Positions 7,861 to 15,649 of a stretch of 64,000 nucleotides of DNA are shown here, piece by piece. The stretch's first letter is position 1, and every line of letters starts with the position of its first letter. The stretch is from Stenotrophomonas maltophilia (GTDB taxonomy: Bacteria; Pseudomonadota; Gammaproteobacteria; Xanthomonadales; Xanthomonadaceae). The notes under the pieces were generated by a model. It had not been told where the DNA came from, did not search any database, and saw nothing but the letters and a program-made list of their open reading frames with translations. The stretch is taken from assembly GCF_023518235.1 (NCBI RefSeq), contig NZ_CP090423.1, forward strand, positions 2,046,001 through 2,110,000, read 5' to 3'. The position numbers and the translations under genes were made by a program.

Positions 7861-9063
7861 ATGAACCTGTTCGCGCGCGAACTGCCGCCCACCGCTGGTC
7901 TGCCGCTGCAGGCCAGCGATTTTGTTCCCGGTGGCGGCGACCTGCGCACGATCCTGGCCAACCAGCTCGGAACACCGCCGTTGCAGCCGACCTGCTCCGG
8001 CACGCATGCGCTGCTGATCGCGTTGCGTACGCTGCGCAAGCGCGCGCCACATCGCGACACCGTGATCCTGCCGGCCTACACCTGCCCGCTGGTGCCGATC
8101 GCGGTGCACAGCCTGGGCCTGCGCGTGCAGCTGTGCGATACCCGCCATGGCCACTTCGACTTCGATCCCGGCCAGCTCAAGCGGCTGGCCGACGCGCGCA
8201 CGCTGGCGATCCTGCCCACCCATCTCGGTGGCCGCATCGCCGATGTCGAGCTGGCCTGCGAGATTGCACGCAGCGCCGGTGCCTGGGTGATCGAAGATGC
8301 CGCACAGGCGCTCGGTGCACGCGTAGGCAGCCACAGTGTCGGCCTGCGTGGTGATATCGGCTTCTTCAGCCTGGCCGCCGGCAAGGGCCTGAGCCTGCAC
8401 GAAGGCGGTCTGCTGGTCAGCCGCGATGACGAGCTGCGCGCGGCGCTGGCCGAACATGCGGCTCAACACGTTCGTTTCAGCCTGCGCTGGGAGCTGCTGC
8501 GCAGCGTGCAGCTGATGGGCCTTGCCGCCTGCTACCGCCCTTGGCTGCTGTCACTGGTGTACGGCAATCCACTGCGCAGCGCGCTGCGCCGTGGTGACGT
8601 CGAAGCCGCGGTCGGTGATGTGTTCGCGCTGGACATCCCTCAGCACCGGGTCAGCCGCTGGCGACTGAGCATCGGTGCCAGAGCCGCGCAGCGCCTGCCT
8701 GCGTTCCTGCAGGCCGGGCGCATGCGTGCCTTGCAGCTGCGCGTGCAGCTGGCACAACTGCCAGTGGTGGAGGTGGTTGATGGCGTGGCCGGAACCGGTG
8801 GTACCTGGCCGCTGCTGATGTTGCTGCTGCCCAGCCAGCGTGCCCGCGACGCCGCCTTGGCGGATCTATGGCCACGCGGGCTCGGCGTCAGCCGCATGTT
8901 CATCCATGCCCTGCCCGATTACGCCTACCTGCGCGGCATCGTGCCGCCCACCGATGTGCCCAATGCCCGCGACTTCGCCGCGCGCATGCTCACCCTCGGC
9001 AACAGCGCCTGGCAGACGCGTGAAGAGACCGCGCAGATCCTGCAGGTGCTGGCACGGGCCTGA
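7861..9063 (+). CDS. DegT/DnrJ/EryC1/StrS-type PLP enzyme
   Basis: A 400-residue fold-type I PLP protein of the sugar aminotransferase family. Visible signatures are the CSGTHALLIAL phosphate-binding turn, PAYTCPLV, an IEDAAQALGA segment carrying the Asp that contacts the pyridine nitrogen, and AAGKGLSLHEGG with Lys175 as the likely Schiff-base lysine. The start at 7861 begins the conserved fold directly; longer frames overlap the upstream gene. Members aminate keto-sugars or related ketones in antibiotic, LPS and aminocyclitol pathways. No sugar nucleotide genes are next to it, so the substrate may not be a nucleotide sugar. Confidence 0.82.
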   Translation: MNLFARELPPTAGLPLQASDFVPGGGDLRTILANQLGTPPLQPTCSGTHALLIALRTLRKRAPHRDTVILPAYTCPLVPIAVHSLGLRVQLCDTRHGHFDFDPGQLKRLADARTLAILPTHLGGRIADVELACEIARSAGAWVIEDAAQALGARVGSHSVGLRGDIGFFSLAAGKGLSLHEGGLLVSRDDELRAALAEHAAQHVRFSLRWELLRSVQLMGLAACYRPWLLSLVYGNPLRSALRRGDVEAAVGDVFALDIPQHRVSRWRLSIGARAAQRLPAFLQAGRMRALQLRVQLAQLPVVEVVDGVAGTGGTWPLLMLLLPSQRARDAALADLWPRGLGVSRMFIHALPDYAYLRGIVPPTDVPNARDFAARMLTLGNSAWQTREETAQILQVLARA

Positions 9064-9237
9064 CCTGCACCTGCCTGCATCGGCAGCACCCCACGCATTC
9101 ATCCGTGCACCTTCCTGAACGTTTTCCCTGCCGCGCAATGAAGGCTTTCAACAGGAAAGGAACGAGAAAGGCGGCCTGCCTACATTGAGCCTGCCCCGGC
9201 ATCGAGCCGGTGGTTTCTCTCATCGACGGACCTGCCC

Positions 9238-9954
9238 ATGCGCTGGAGCATCCTGTGTGACTTCGATGGCACCATCAGCCTCGAAGATGTCATCGACTCG
9301 CTGCTGGAAAAGTACGGCCAGCCGGGCTGGCAGGAACTGGAGGCACAGTGGAAGGCCGGCGTCATCGGCTCGCGTGAATGCATGAAGGGCCAGGTGCGGC
9401 TGCTGGAGCTGGATCCGGCCACGCTCGATGCACATCTGGACCAGGTGCGGATCGATCCGGGGTTTGCTGCCTTCGTCACCCGCGCTGCGCAGCTGGGCCT
9501 GCCGCTGCGCATTGTCAGCGACGGCCTGGATTACGCGATCCACCGCATCCTCGCCAACCACGGCCTGCCGCGGCTGCCGGTGGTGGCCAACCACCTGCGC
9601 TGGTGCGAAGACCACTGGGAACTGGAATCGCCGTACCAGGCCGAAGGTTGCCGCAGCGGTACCTGCAAGTGCACCTGCGCCGCGCAGGCGCGTGCCAACG
9701 AAGCACCGCGCGTGCTGATGATCGGCGACGGCAGCTCGGATTTCTGCGTCTCCGAAGATGCCGACTTCGTGTTCGCCAAGCGTCGCCTGATCACCCATTG
9801 CACGAATGCCGGCATCGCGCATGCCGCCATCGATACCTTCCACGATGCAATCGAACTGTTGCCGCGCCTGCTCGATGGCAGCCTGCTGCAGCCTCGTCAC
9901 GTCGACGCCAGCCCGCAGCCGACCGCACTGCCGCTGCTGCTGGCCACCGCCTGA
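9238..9954 (+). CDS. MtnX-like HAD-IB phosphatase
   Basis: A 238-residue HAD hydrolase with motif I DFDGT (nucleophile Asp8, acid/base Asp10), motif II Ser94 in VSDG, and motif IV GDGSSD (163-168). The layout matches the MtnX/phosphoserine phosphatase-like subfamily. Between the Rossmann strands lies a Cys-rich patch CRSGTCKCTC (residues 138-147) with four cysteines and the likely motif III lysine; it may bind a metal. A gap of 174 bp separates it from the DegT gene, the only long gap in the operon, so a second promoter may sit there. Likely removes a phosphate from a pathway intermediate. Confidence 0.82.
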   Translation: MRWSILCDFDGTISLEDVIDSLLEKYGQPGWQELEAQWKAGVIGSRECMKGQVRLLELDPATLDAHLDQVRIDPGFAAFVTRAAQLGLPLRIVSDGLDYAIHRILANHGLPRLPVVANHLRWCEDHWELESPYQAEGCRSGTCKCTCAAQARANEAPRVLMIGDGSSDFCVSEDADFVFAKRRLITHCTNAGIAHAAIDTFHDAIELLPRLLDGSLLQPRHVDASPQPTALPLLLATA

Positions 9955-10017
9955 GCACTTCTTCCAAGCACGCCCCCCTGTTGCCCCTTTCGAACGTCCT
10001 TCACGGAACCGAACTGC

Positions 10018-11418
10018 ATGAACATTTTTGACAAGAACGCCGACGCCGCTGCTTCCGATGCGCAGCTGCTGGCCGACGAAGCCCGCTACAGCTCCTTCGG
10101 CGACACCGTCCACTACGTCGACCCGCCGAAGATCTTCCAGCGCGGCGAAGGCAGCTACATGTTCGACGGTGCGGGCGTGCCCTATCTCGACCTGCAGATG
10201 TGGTACTCGGCCTGCAACTTCGGTTACAGCAACCGGCGCCTGAACGATGCGCTGAAGGACCAGATCGACACCCTGCCGCAGGTCGCCAGCCAGTACCTGC
10301 ACCCGACCCGCGTGCAGCTGGCCAAGACCATTGCGGTGGACATGCACGACAAGTTCGGCCTCGACGGCCGCGTGCACTTCAACGTCGGCGGCGCGCAGGC
10401 CATCGAAGACTCGCTGAAGATCGTACGCAACGCGCGCGGCGGCAAGAGCCTGATGTTCGCCTTCGAAGGCGGCTACCACGGCCGCACCCTGGGCGCGTCC
10501 TCGATCACCTCCAGCTACCGCTACCGCCGCCGCTACGGCCACTTCGGCGAGCGCGCGATGTTCATCCCGTTCCCGTACCCGTTCCGTCGCCCGAAGGGCA
10601 TGACCCCGGACGAGTATTCCGACCACTGCGTGTGGCAGTTCGAGCGCCTGTTCGAAAGCGAATACAACGGCGTGTGGGATCCCAAGGTCGGCCAGGCCGA
10701 GTACGCCGCGTTCTACGTCGAGCCGATCCAGGGCACCGGCGGCTACGTCATCCCGCCACGCAACTTCTTCACCGGCCTCAAGCGCGTGCTGGACAAGTAC
10801 GGCATCCTGATGGTCGTCGATGAAATCCAGATGGGCTTCTGGCGCACCGGCAAGCTGTGGTCGATCGAGCACTTCGGCGTGACCCCGGACGTGCTGGTGT
10901 TCGGCAAGGCGCTGACCAACGGCCTGAACCCGCTGTCGGGCCTGTGGGCGCGCGAAGAGCTGATCAACCCGACCGTGTTCCCGCCGGGCTCCACCCACTC
11001 CACCTTCAACTCCAACCCGCTGGGCACCCGCCTGGGCCTGGAAGTGCTGAAGCTGGGCAAGGAAATGGACTACGAGCGCACCGTGCCGGAGAAGGGCGCG
11101 TACTTCCTCGATGGCCTGCGTGGCCTGCAGAAGCGCCACCCGGAAATCGGCGACGTCGACGGCCTGGGCCTGGCCCTGCGCGCCGAGATCTGCCAGGCCG
11201 ACGGCTACACACCGAACAAGGAACTGCTGGACCGCATGGTCGACATCGGCCTGGCCGGTGATCTGCTGCATGATGGCAAGCGCATGGGCCTCGTGCTCGA
11301 TGTGGGTGGCTGGTACAAGAACGTGATCACCTTCGCGCCGTCGCTGGACATCAGCTATGAAGAGATCGATCTGGCGATCACCCTGCTCGACCAGGCGCTG
11401 ACCAAGGCCAAGGGCTGA
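10018..11418 (+). CDS. Class III (omega) aminotransferase
   Basis: A 466-residue fold-type I PLP aminotransferase of the GABA/ornithine/diaminobutyrate group. It shows the GGAQAIEDSLKIVRNARG cofactor phosphate region, EGGYHGRTLGA, VVDEIQMGFWRTG with the pyridine-binding Asp, and FGKALTNG with Lys297 as the Schiff base. It moves an amino group to or from a terminal carbon, usually with glutamate/2-oxoglutarate as partner. It has GA in place of the usual TGSEA-type Ser-Glu segment, so substrate recognition may differ. With the DegT protein it gives the operon two separate amination steps. Confidence 0.88.
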   Translation: MNIFDKNADAAASDAQLLADEARYSSFGDTVHYVDPPKIFQRGEGSYMFDGAGVPYLDLQMWYSACNFGYSNRRLNDALKDQIDTLPQVASQYLHPTRVQLAKTIAVDMHDKFGLDGRVHFNVGGAQAIEDSLKIVRNARGGKSLMFAFEGGYHGRTLGASSITSSYRYRRRYGHFGERAMFIPFPYPFRRPKGMTPDEYSDHCVWQFERLFESEYNGVWDPKVGQAEYAAFYVEPIQGTGGYVIPPRNFFTGLKRVLDKYGILMVVDEIQMGFWRTGKLWSIEHFGVTPDVLVFGKALTNGLNPLSGLWAREELINPTVFPPGSTHSTFNSNPLGTRLGLEVLKLGKEMDYERTVPEKGAYFLDGLRGLQKRHPEIGDVDGLGLALRAEICQADGYTPNKELLDRMVDIGLAGDLLHDGKRMGLVLDVGGWYKNVITFAPSLDISYEEIDLAITLLDQALTKAKG

Positions 11419-11447
11419 GGCCGCATGCGCTGCCGGTTCCTGTGCCG

Positions 11448-12512
11448 ATGGAGATGACCCTACGCGCCTCCAGCACCGCGCTGGAACCGGCCGTGCTGCT
11501 GGAGGGCTTCCTGGCCCACCCGCCGCTCGGTTTCGAAGCGAGCCGCCTGCCCAGCGGCCTGCCGACCTTCCGTGCGCCGCTGGACCTGACCACCACGATG
11601 GACGACGCGCTGCGCAGCACGCTGCTCGGCCTGCCGCTGTCGCGCCTGTGGCGGCCGTGGATCACCTGGAAGACCCGCTTCGTCGGTACCACCAGCACCG
11701 AGTACACCCCGCTGCCGGCACACGTCGCGCCGGAGGCGCTGGCCGAGGACGTGACGCGTCACGCGATCGGCGATACCCGGCTGCTGGTGGTCAAGGACCT
11801 GGCGATCGATTCACCACTGCTGGACGACGCGGCCAACGCGCACAGTGCTGCCTTCCTGCAGGCATTGCTGGCGCGCGGCTTCGTTGAACTGGAAGGCATG
11901 CCGCTGGCCTGGGTGGCGATCGATTTCGATTCGATCGACGGCTATCTCGGCCGCCTGTCGTCCTCGCGCCGCAAGAACATCCGGCGCAAGCTGCGCTCGC
12001 GCGACGACCTGCAGATCGACTGCATCGCCACCGGTGATCCGGCCCTGGCCGACCCACGGCTGCAGGCAGAACTGCATGCGTTGTACCTGGCCGTGTACGC
12101 GCAGAGTGCAGTGCACTTCGACCAGCCCGACCTGCCCTACTTCCAGCACCTGCTGGCCGACAGCCACGGCCAGGGACGCATGTTCCTGTACCGTCACCAG
12201 GGCCGGCTGATCGGCTGGAACCTGTGCTACGTGCATGCCGGCAAGCTGGTGGACAAGTACATCGGCCTGGCCTATCCGCAGTCGCGCGAGCACAACCTGT
12301 ACGCGGTCAGCTGGATGCACAACCTCGAGTACGCCCTGCAGCACGGCCTCAGCCACTACGTGGCGGGCTGGACCGATTCGCGGATCAAGGCCGAACTGGG
12401 CGCGCGCTTCACCTCCACCCGGCACGCGATCCACGCCAGCTCACCGCTGCTGCGCGCCGCATTGCGCAGGTTGGCCCCGCATCTGCAGGGCGAACCGGAT
12501 GGAGGCGGTTGA
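11448..12512 (+). CDS. FemAB/BioF2-like GNAT-fold acyltransferase
   Basis: A protein of about 354 residues whose second half resembles the GNAT domains of the FemAB/BioF2 group (SSSRRKNIRRKLR, then a region with FDQPDLPYFQHLL and KYIGLAYPQSREHNLYAVSW). These enzymes move acyl or aminoacyl groups to amines. Starts at 11442 (GTG), 11448 or 11454 are all possible; no clear ribosome site separates them. Within the operon it would acylate an amine made by the aminotransferases. The family call is moderate and the acyl donor is unknown. Confidence 0.65.
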   Translation: MEMTLRASSTALEPAVLLEGFLAHPPLGFEASRLPSGLPTFRAPLDLTTTMDDALRSTLLGLPLSRLWRPWITWKTRFVGTTSTEYTPLPAHVAPEALAEDVTRHAIGDTRLLVVKDLAIDSPLLDDAANAHSAAFLQALLARGFVELEGMPLAWVAIDFDSIDGYLGRLSSSRRKNIRRKLRSRDDLQIDCIATGDPALADPRLQAELHALYLAVYAQSAVHFDQPDLPYFQHLLADSHGQGRMFLYRHQGRLIGWNLCYVHAGKLVDKYIGLAYPQSREHNLYAVSWMHNLEYALQHGLSHYVAGWTDSRIKAELGARFTSTRHAIHASSPLLRAALRRLAPHLQGEPDGGG

Positions 12513-12515
12513 GCG

Positions 12516-13400
12516 ATGCTGTTGCGTTCTCCGCTGATCCTGGATCTGGACGGTGGCGTGCTGCCGCTGCCGCAGGCACAGACCGTGGCGCTGCCGCACT
12601 GGCACGACCCGCTGCGCTTCGCCTGCAGCAACACCACCCTGGCGCGTTTCAGCGCTGAAGTGCTGGCACCGCTGCCTGCGCAGCTCGGCACGGTGATGCT
12701 CGGCAGTGGCGACTTCCACCATCTCAGCCTGCCCCTGCTGCAGCGCATGCGCATACAACCGCCGTTCCAGCTGGTGGTTCTGGACAACCATCCGGACAAC
12801 ATGCGCTTTCCGTTGGGCATGCACTGCGGTTCATGGGTGAACGCCGCCAGCAAGCTGCCGCAGATCTCCCACATTCACGTGCTGGGCATCACCTCCAGCG
12901 ACATCGGCCTCGGCCATGCCTGGGAAAACCACTGGCGCCCGCTGCTGGGCGGCCGCCTGACCTACTGGTGCATGGACGTGGACGTGAGGTGGGGCCACCG
13001 CCTCGCCATGGGCCACGCGTTCCGCCGCTTCGAGCACCCCGAGGCGCTGGTGGCGGCGTTCGCCGCCGAGCAGGCCGCGTCGCCGCAGCCGACCTATCTT
13101 TCGATCGACAAGGATGTGTTCGCCGAAGAAGTGGCGCGCAGCAACTGGGACCAGGGCCGGTTCCAGCTGGAAGACGCCCTGGTGGTGATCGAGGCGCTGC
13201 GTGCCGGCGGCCTGGTCGGCAGTGACATCACCGGTGAAGTCTCGCAGGCCAACTATCGCAGCCGCTTCAAGCGCTGGCTGTCATCACTGGACGGCCAGCC
13301 CGACATCCGTGCCGACGAACTTCCTGCCTGGCAGGCCCGGCATCAGCAGGTGAACCGCGAACTGCTGGCGGCGATGGCGGCAGTGCCGACGGCCTGTTGA
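12516..13400 (+). CDS. Arginase/ureohydrolase-fold protein, divergent
   Basis: A 294-residue protein that starts 3 bases after the acyltransferase stop. The binuclear metal ligands of the ureohydrolase family can be traced: GSGDFHH (63-69, in place of GGDHS), DNHPDN (90-95, matching DAHxDxN) and SIDKD (196-200, matching SxDxD), with DITGE at 237-241 for the final GxDxxE segment. All metal-ligand positions seem kept, so it should be active, but the substrate-binding loops differ from arginase, agmatinase and formiminoglutamase. Likely cleaves a C-N bond in a guanidino, amidino or acyl-amine substrate at the end of this operon. Confidence 0.75.
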   Translation: MLLRSPLILDLDGGVLPLPQAQTVALPHWHDPLRFACSNTTLARFSAEVLAPLPAQLGTVMLGSGDFHHLSLPLLQRMRIQPPFQLVVLDNHPDNMRFPLGMHCGSWVNAASKLPQISHIHVLGITSSDIGLGHAWENHWRPLLGGRLTYWCMDVDVRWGHRLAMGHAFRRFEHPEALVAAFAAEQAASPQPTYLSIDKDVFAEEVARSNWDQGRFQLEDALVVIEALRAGGLVGSDITGEVSQANYRSRFKRWLSSLDGQPDIRADELPAWQARHQQVNRELLAAMAAVPTAC

Positions 13401-13446
13401 CCGCGGCCGCTGGCCGGCGACCGCGGTGTTCCCACGCTCACGAGAA

Positions 13447-13469
13447 TGCCGGCCAGCGGCCGGCACTAC
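13447..13469 (-). repeat. SMAG (GTAG) palindrome
   Basis: On the minus strand it reads GTAGTGCCGGCCGCTGGCCGGCA in total (23 bases split here as GTAG plus a GCCGGCC/GGCCGGC stem). It sits between the arginase-fold gene and the VOC gene and probably ends the operon transcript. Confidence 0.75.
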
Positions 13470-13500
13470 ACTGGCGCTCCCGCCCCAAGGAGCCGCCGCC

Positions 13501-13860
13501 ATGCCCCAGACCGTCATCCCGCAGCTGCGCATGCGCCACGCCGACACCACCCTGCCGTTCTACGTGCAGGGGCTGGGCTTCGTGGTCGACTGGGAACACC
13601 GCTTCGAGCCCGGTTTCCCGCTGTTCGCCCAGCTCACCCGCGATAACCAGACGATCTTCCTCACCGAACACAGCGGCGACTGTGAGGTAGGCGGCGCGGT
13701 GTACTTCATCGTCGAGGACGTCGACGCGCTGTACCGCGCCTTCAGCGCGGCCGGTGTGCCGATCGAGCAGCCCCCGCATGACACCGAGTGGGGTAGCCGC
13801 GAGATGCTGCTGCGCGACCCCGACGGCAACCGCCTGCGCTTTGCCACCGACGCCGGCTGA
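13501..13860 (+). CDS. VOC-superfamily protein (glyoxalase/bleomycin-resistance-like)
   Basis: A 119-residue single vicinal-oxygen-chelate domain. It begins with the RMRHADTTLPFYVQGLGF strand-helix and ends with REMLLRDPDGNRLRF, the usual VOC closing motif. ATG 13501 follows an AAGGAG ribosome site; the longer frame from 13426 would run through the SMAG repeat. Such proteins bind drugs such as bleomycin or isomerise/dioxygenate small molecules. The pattern WGSREMLLRDPDGN is most like the bleomycin-binding subgroup. Probably dimeric and cytosolic. Confidence 0.82.
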   Translation: MPQTVIPQLRMRHADTTLPFYVQGLGFVVDWEHRFEPGFPLFAQLTRDNQTIFLTEHSGDCEVGGAVYFIVEDVDALYRAFSAAGVPIEQPPHDTEWGSREMLLRDPDGNRLRFATDAG

Positions 13861-13876
13861 ACGACGGGGACTTGAG

Positions 13877-13912
13877 GTGAATATATGAAGCATATACGCT
13901 TCGTATATTCAC
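13877..13912. promoter_or_regulatory. 15-bp inverted repeat upstream of parD-like/map
   Basis: Arms GTGAATATATGAAGC and GCTTCGTATATTCAC pair with one mismatch around a 6-base centre. This AT-rich element lies 17 bp before the ParD-like start codon and contains TATA-like hexamers, so it probably overlaps the promoter. Antitoxins of the ribbon-helix-helix type repress their own operon at such palindromes, which fits the gene that follows. Confidence 0.65.
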
Positions 13913-13928
13913 CCCAGCAGGACCTCCC

Positions 13929-14141
13929 ATGGGCATCGTCAACATCGATGACACCCTGCACGACCAGTTGCGCCGTGCCTGCACCGTCTCCAGCCGCTCG
14001 ATCAACGCCCAGGCCAACTTCTGGATCCGGGTCGGCATGCTGTGCGAGATGAACCCGACGCTGAGCTTCCAGGACATCGTCGCCAGCGAGCTGCGCGCGG
14101 CCGGCGTCCAGCCCCAGTCGTTGGCGCCCGGGCGGGCCTGA
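13929..14141 (+). CDS. ParD-like antitoxin-family protein
   Basis: A 70-residue protein beginning with a short strand (GIVNIDDTLHDQL) and a helix containing SSRSINAQANFWIRVG, the pattern of the ParD-like type II antitoxin family (PF11903). Such genes are repeatedly found directly upstream of a type I methionine aminopeptidase, and here map starts 1 base after its stop. A strong palindrome precedes it. Whether the pair is a true toxin-antitoxin system is open; the protein may simply be a DNA-binding regulator of map. Ribosome site AGGACC is weak. Confidence 0.75.
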   Translation: MGIVNIDDTLHDQLRRACTVSSRSINAQANFWIRVGMLCEMNPTLSFQDIVASELRAAGVQPQSLAPGRA

Positions 14142-14142
14142 C

Positions 14143-14934
14143 ATGGCGATGATCAAGCAGCCGCACGAAATCGCGCTGATGGCCGAATCCGGTCGCCTGC
14201 TGGCGCAGGTGTTTGCCGCGCTCGATCAACTGCCGCTGCAGGGCCGCAGCACGATGCAGATCAATGAATTCGTCGAGCGCATGATCGTCGACGAGCTGCG
14301 CGCGCGCCCGGCCAGCAAGGGCCAGTACGGCTTCCCGTATGTGCTCAACACTTCGATCGACAACGTGATCTGCCACGGCGTTCCCAGCACCGCCGACGTG
14401 CTGCGCAGCGGTCAGATCGTCAACCTCGACATCACTCTGGAAAAGAACGGCTACATCGCCGATTCCAGCACCACCTACCTGGTCGGTGAGGTCGACTACG
14501 CCGCACGCCGGCTGGTGCAGACCACCTACCAGGCAATGTGGAAGGGCATCGCTGCCGTGCGCCCCGGCGCGCGGCTGGGCGACATCGGCCACGCCATCGC
14601 CCGTCACGCACGCAGCCACGGCTACAGCGTGGTGAAGGAGTACTGCGGCCACGGCATCGGCCAGGAAATGCACGAGGAGCCGCAGATCCTGCACTACGGC
14701 CATCCCAACACCGGCATGGTGCTGGAGGAAGGCATGGTGTTCACCATCGAGCCGATGCTCAACCAGGGCAAGCCAGCCATCCGCCAGCAGCCGGACGAAT
14801 GGCCGGTCTACACCCGCGACGGCAAGCTGTCGGCGCAGTTCGAGCACACCGTGGCAGTTACCCGCAATGGCGTGCGCGTACTGACCCTGCGCCCCGGCGA
14901 AGCGCCGCTGTGCGCGCTGGATCATGCCGCCTAG
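14143..14934 (+). CDS. map: Type I methionine aminopeptidase
   Basis: A 263-residue enzyme that removes the N-terminal Met from new proteins. The two-metal site is visible: Asp in NLDIT, Asp in the IADSSTT segment, His in YCGHGIG, Glu in TIEPM and Glu in QFEHT; the substrate His is in CHGVP. It is a second-copy type (paired with a ParD-like gene) rather than the rpsB-linked housekeeping gene, so the organism probably has another map. It overlaps the convergent argO gene by 4 bp at the stop codons. Confidence 0.9.
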   Translation: MAMIKQPHEIALMAESGRLLAQVFAALDQLPLQGRSTMQINEFVERMIVDELRARPASKGQYGFPYVLNTSIDNVICHGVPSTADVLRSGQIVNLDITLEKNGYIADSSTTYLVGEVDYAARRLVQTTYQAMWKGIAAVRPGARLGDIGHAIARHARSHGYSVVKEYCGHGIGQEMHEEPQILHYGHPNTGMVLEEGMVFTIEPMLNQGKPAIRQQPDEWPVYTRDGKLSAQFEHTVAVTRNGVRVLTLRPGEAPLCALDHAA

Positions 14935-15545
14935 AGCGGACGCAGCAACAGCAGCGTGGCCAGGCAGAACATGAACACCGCCACGCCCGCGTCCAGCACC
15001 CGCCAGGCGGTGGGATTGCGGAACATCGGTTGCAGCAGCCGAGCGCCATAGCCCAGCGTGCAGAACCAGGCCACGCTGGCCACACAGGCACCGGCAGCGA
15101 ACGCCCAGCGCAGCTGGCCCGGATAGCGCGTGGACAGGCTGCCCAGCAGCACCACCGTATCCAGATACACATGCGGATTGAGCAGGGTGAAGGCCAGGCA
15201 GGCCAACAGCACCTGCCCTCGGCTACCGCCCTGCGCGTCGTCCGCGGCCAGTGCACCGCCACCGCGCCAGGCGCGCAGCCCGGCCTGCAGGCCATACCAG
15301 AGCAGGAACGCGGCACCGCCAAAGCGCAGTACCTGCAGCAGCAGCGGCCATTGCATCACCAGCGCGCCCATGCCGCCCACGCCGGCCAGAATCAACGCAA
15401 TGTCCGCGCCCGCGCAGGCCAGCACCACTGTCCCCACGTGGCGGCGTTGCAACCCCTGGCGCAGCACGAAGGCATTCTGCGCGCCAATGGCGATGATCAG
15501 GCCGGCGCCTGCAAGCAGGCCGGCGACGGTGGCGGCAATCCACAT
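14931..15545 (-). CDS. argO: LysE/ArgO-family amino acid exporter
   Basis: A 204-residue inner-membrane protein with about six hydrophobic segments. The AIGAQNAFVLRQG motif near the N-terminus and FTLLNPHVYLDTVVLLGS in the middle are the signatures of the LysE/ArgO group that exports arginine and lysine. The start at 15545 begins directly with the first helix; the longer frame adds a proline/arginine-rich tail that runs into the divergent regulator gene. The ArgP-like regulator is encoded divergently 104 bp away, as in other bacteria where ArgP activates argO. Confidence 0.88.
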   Translation of the reverse strand: MWIAATVAGLLAGAGLIIAIGAQNAFVLRQGLQRRHVGTVVLACAGADIALILAGVGGMGALVMQWPLLLQVLRFGGAAFLLWYGLQAGLRAWRGGGALAADDAQGGSRGQVLLACLAFTLLNPHVYLDTVVLLGSLSTRYPGQLRWAFAAGACVASVAWFCTLGYGARLLQPMFRNPTAWRVLDAGVAVFMFCLATLLLLRPL

Positions 15546-15649
15546 CGGGAAGGACCGGGCAGCGAAGGGATGCGCAGGGTGCGGCCAGCGCCCGGATAAG
15601 GCAAACTGATTCTTCTTTATCCTGTGCAGAAAAACTGAAGAGCCCCTGC

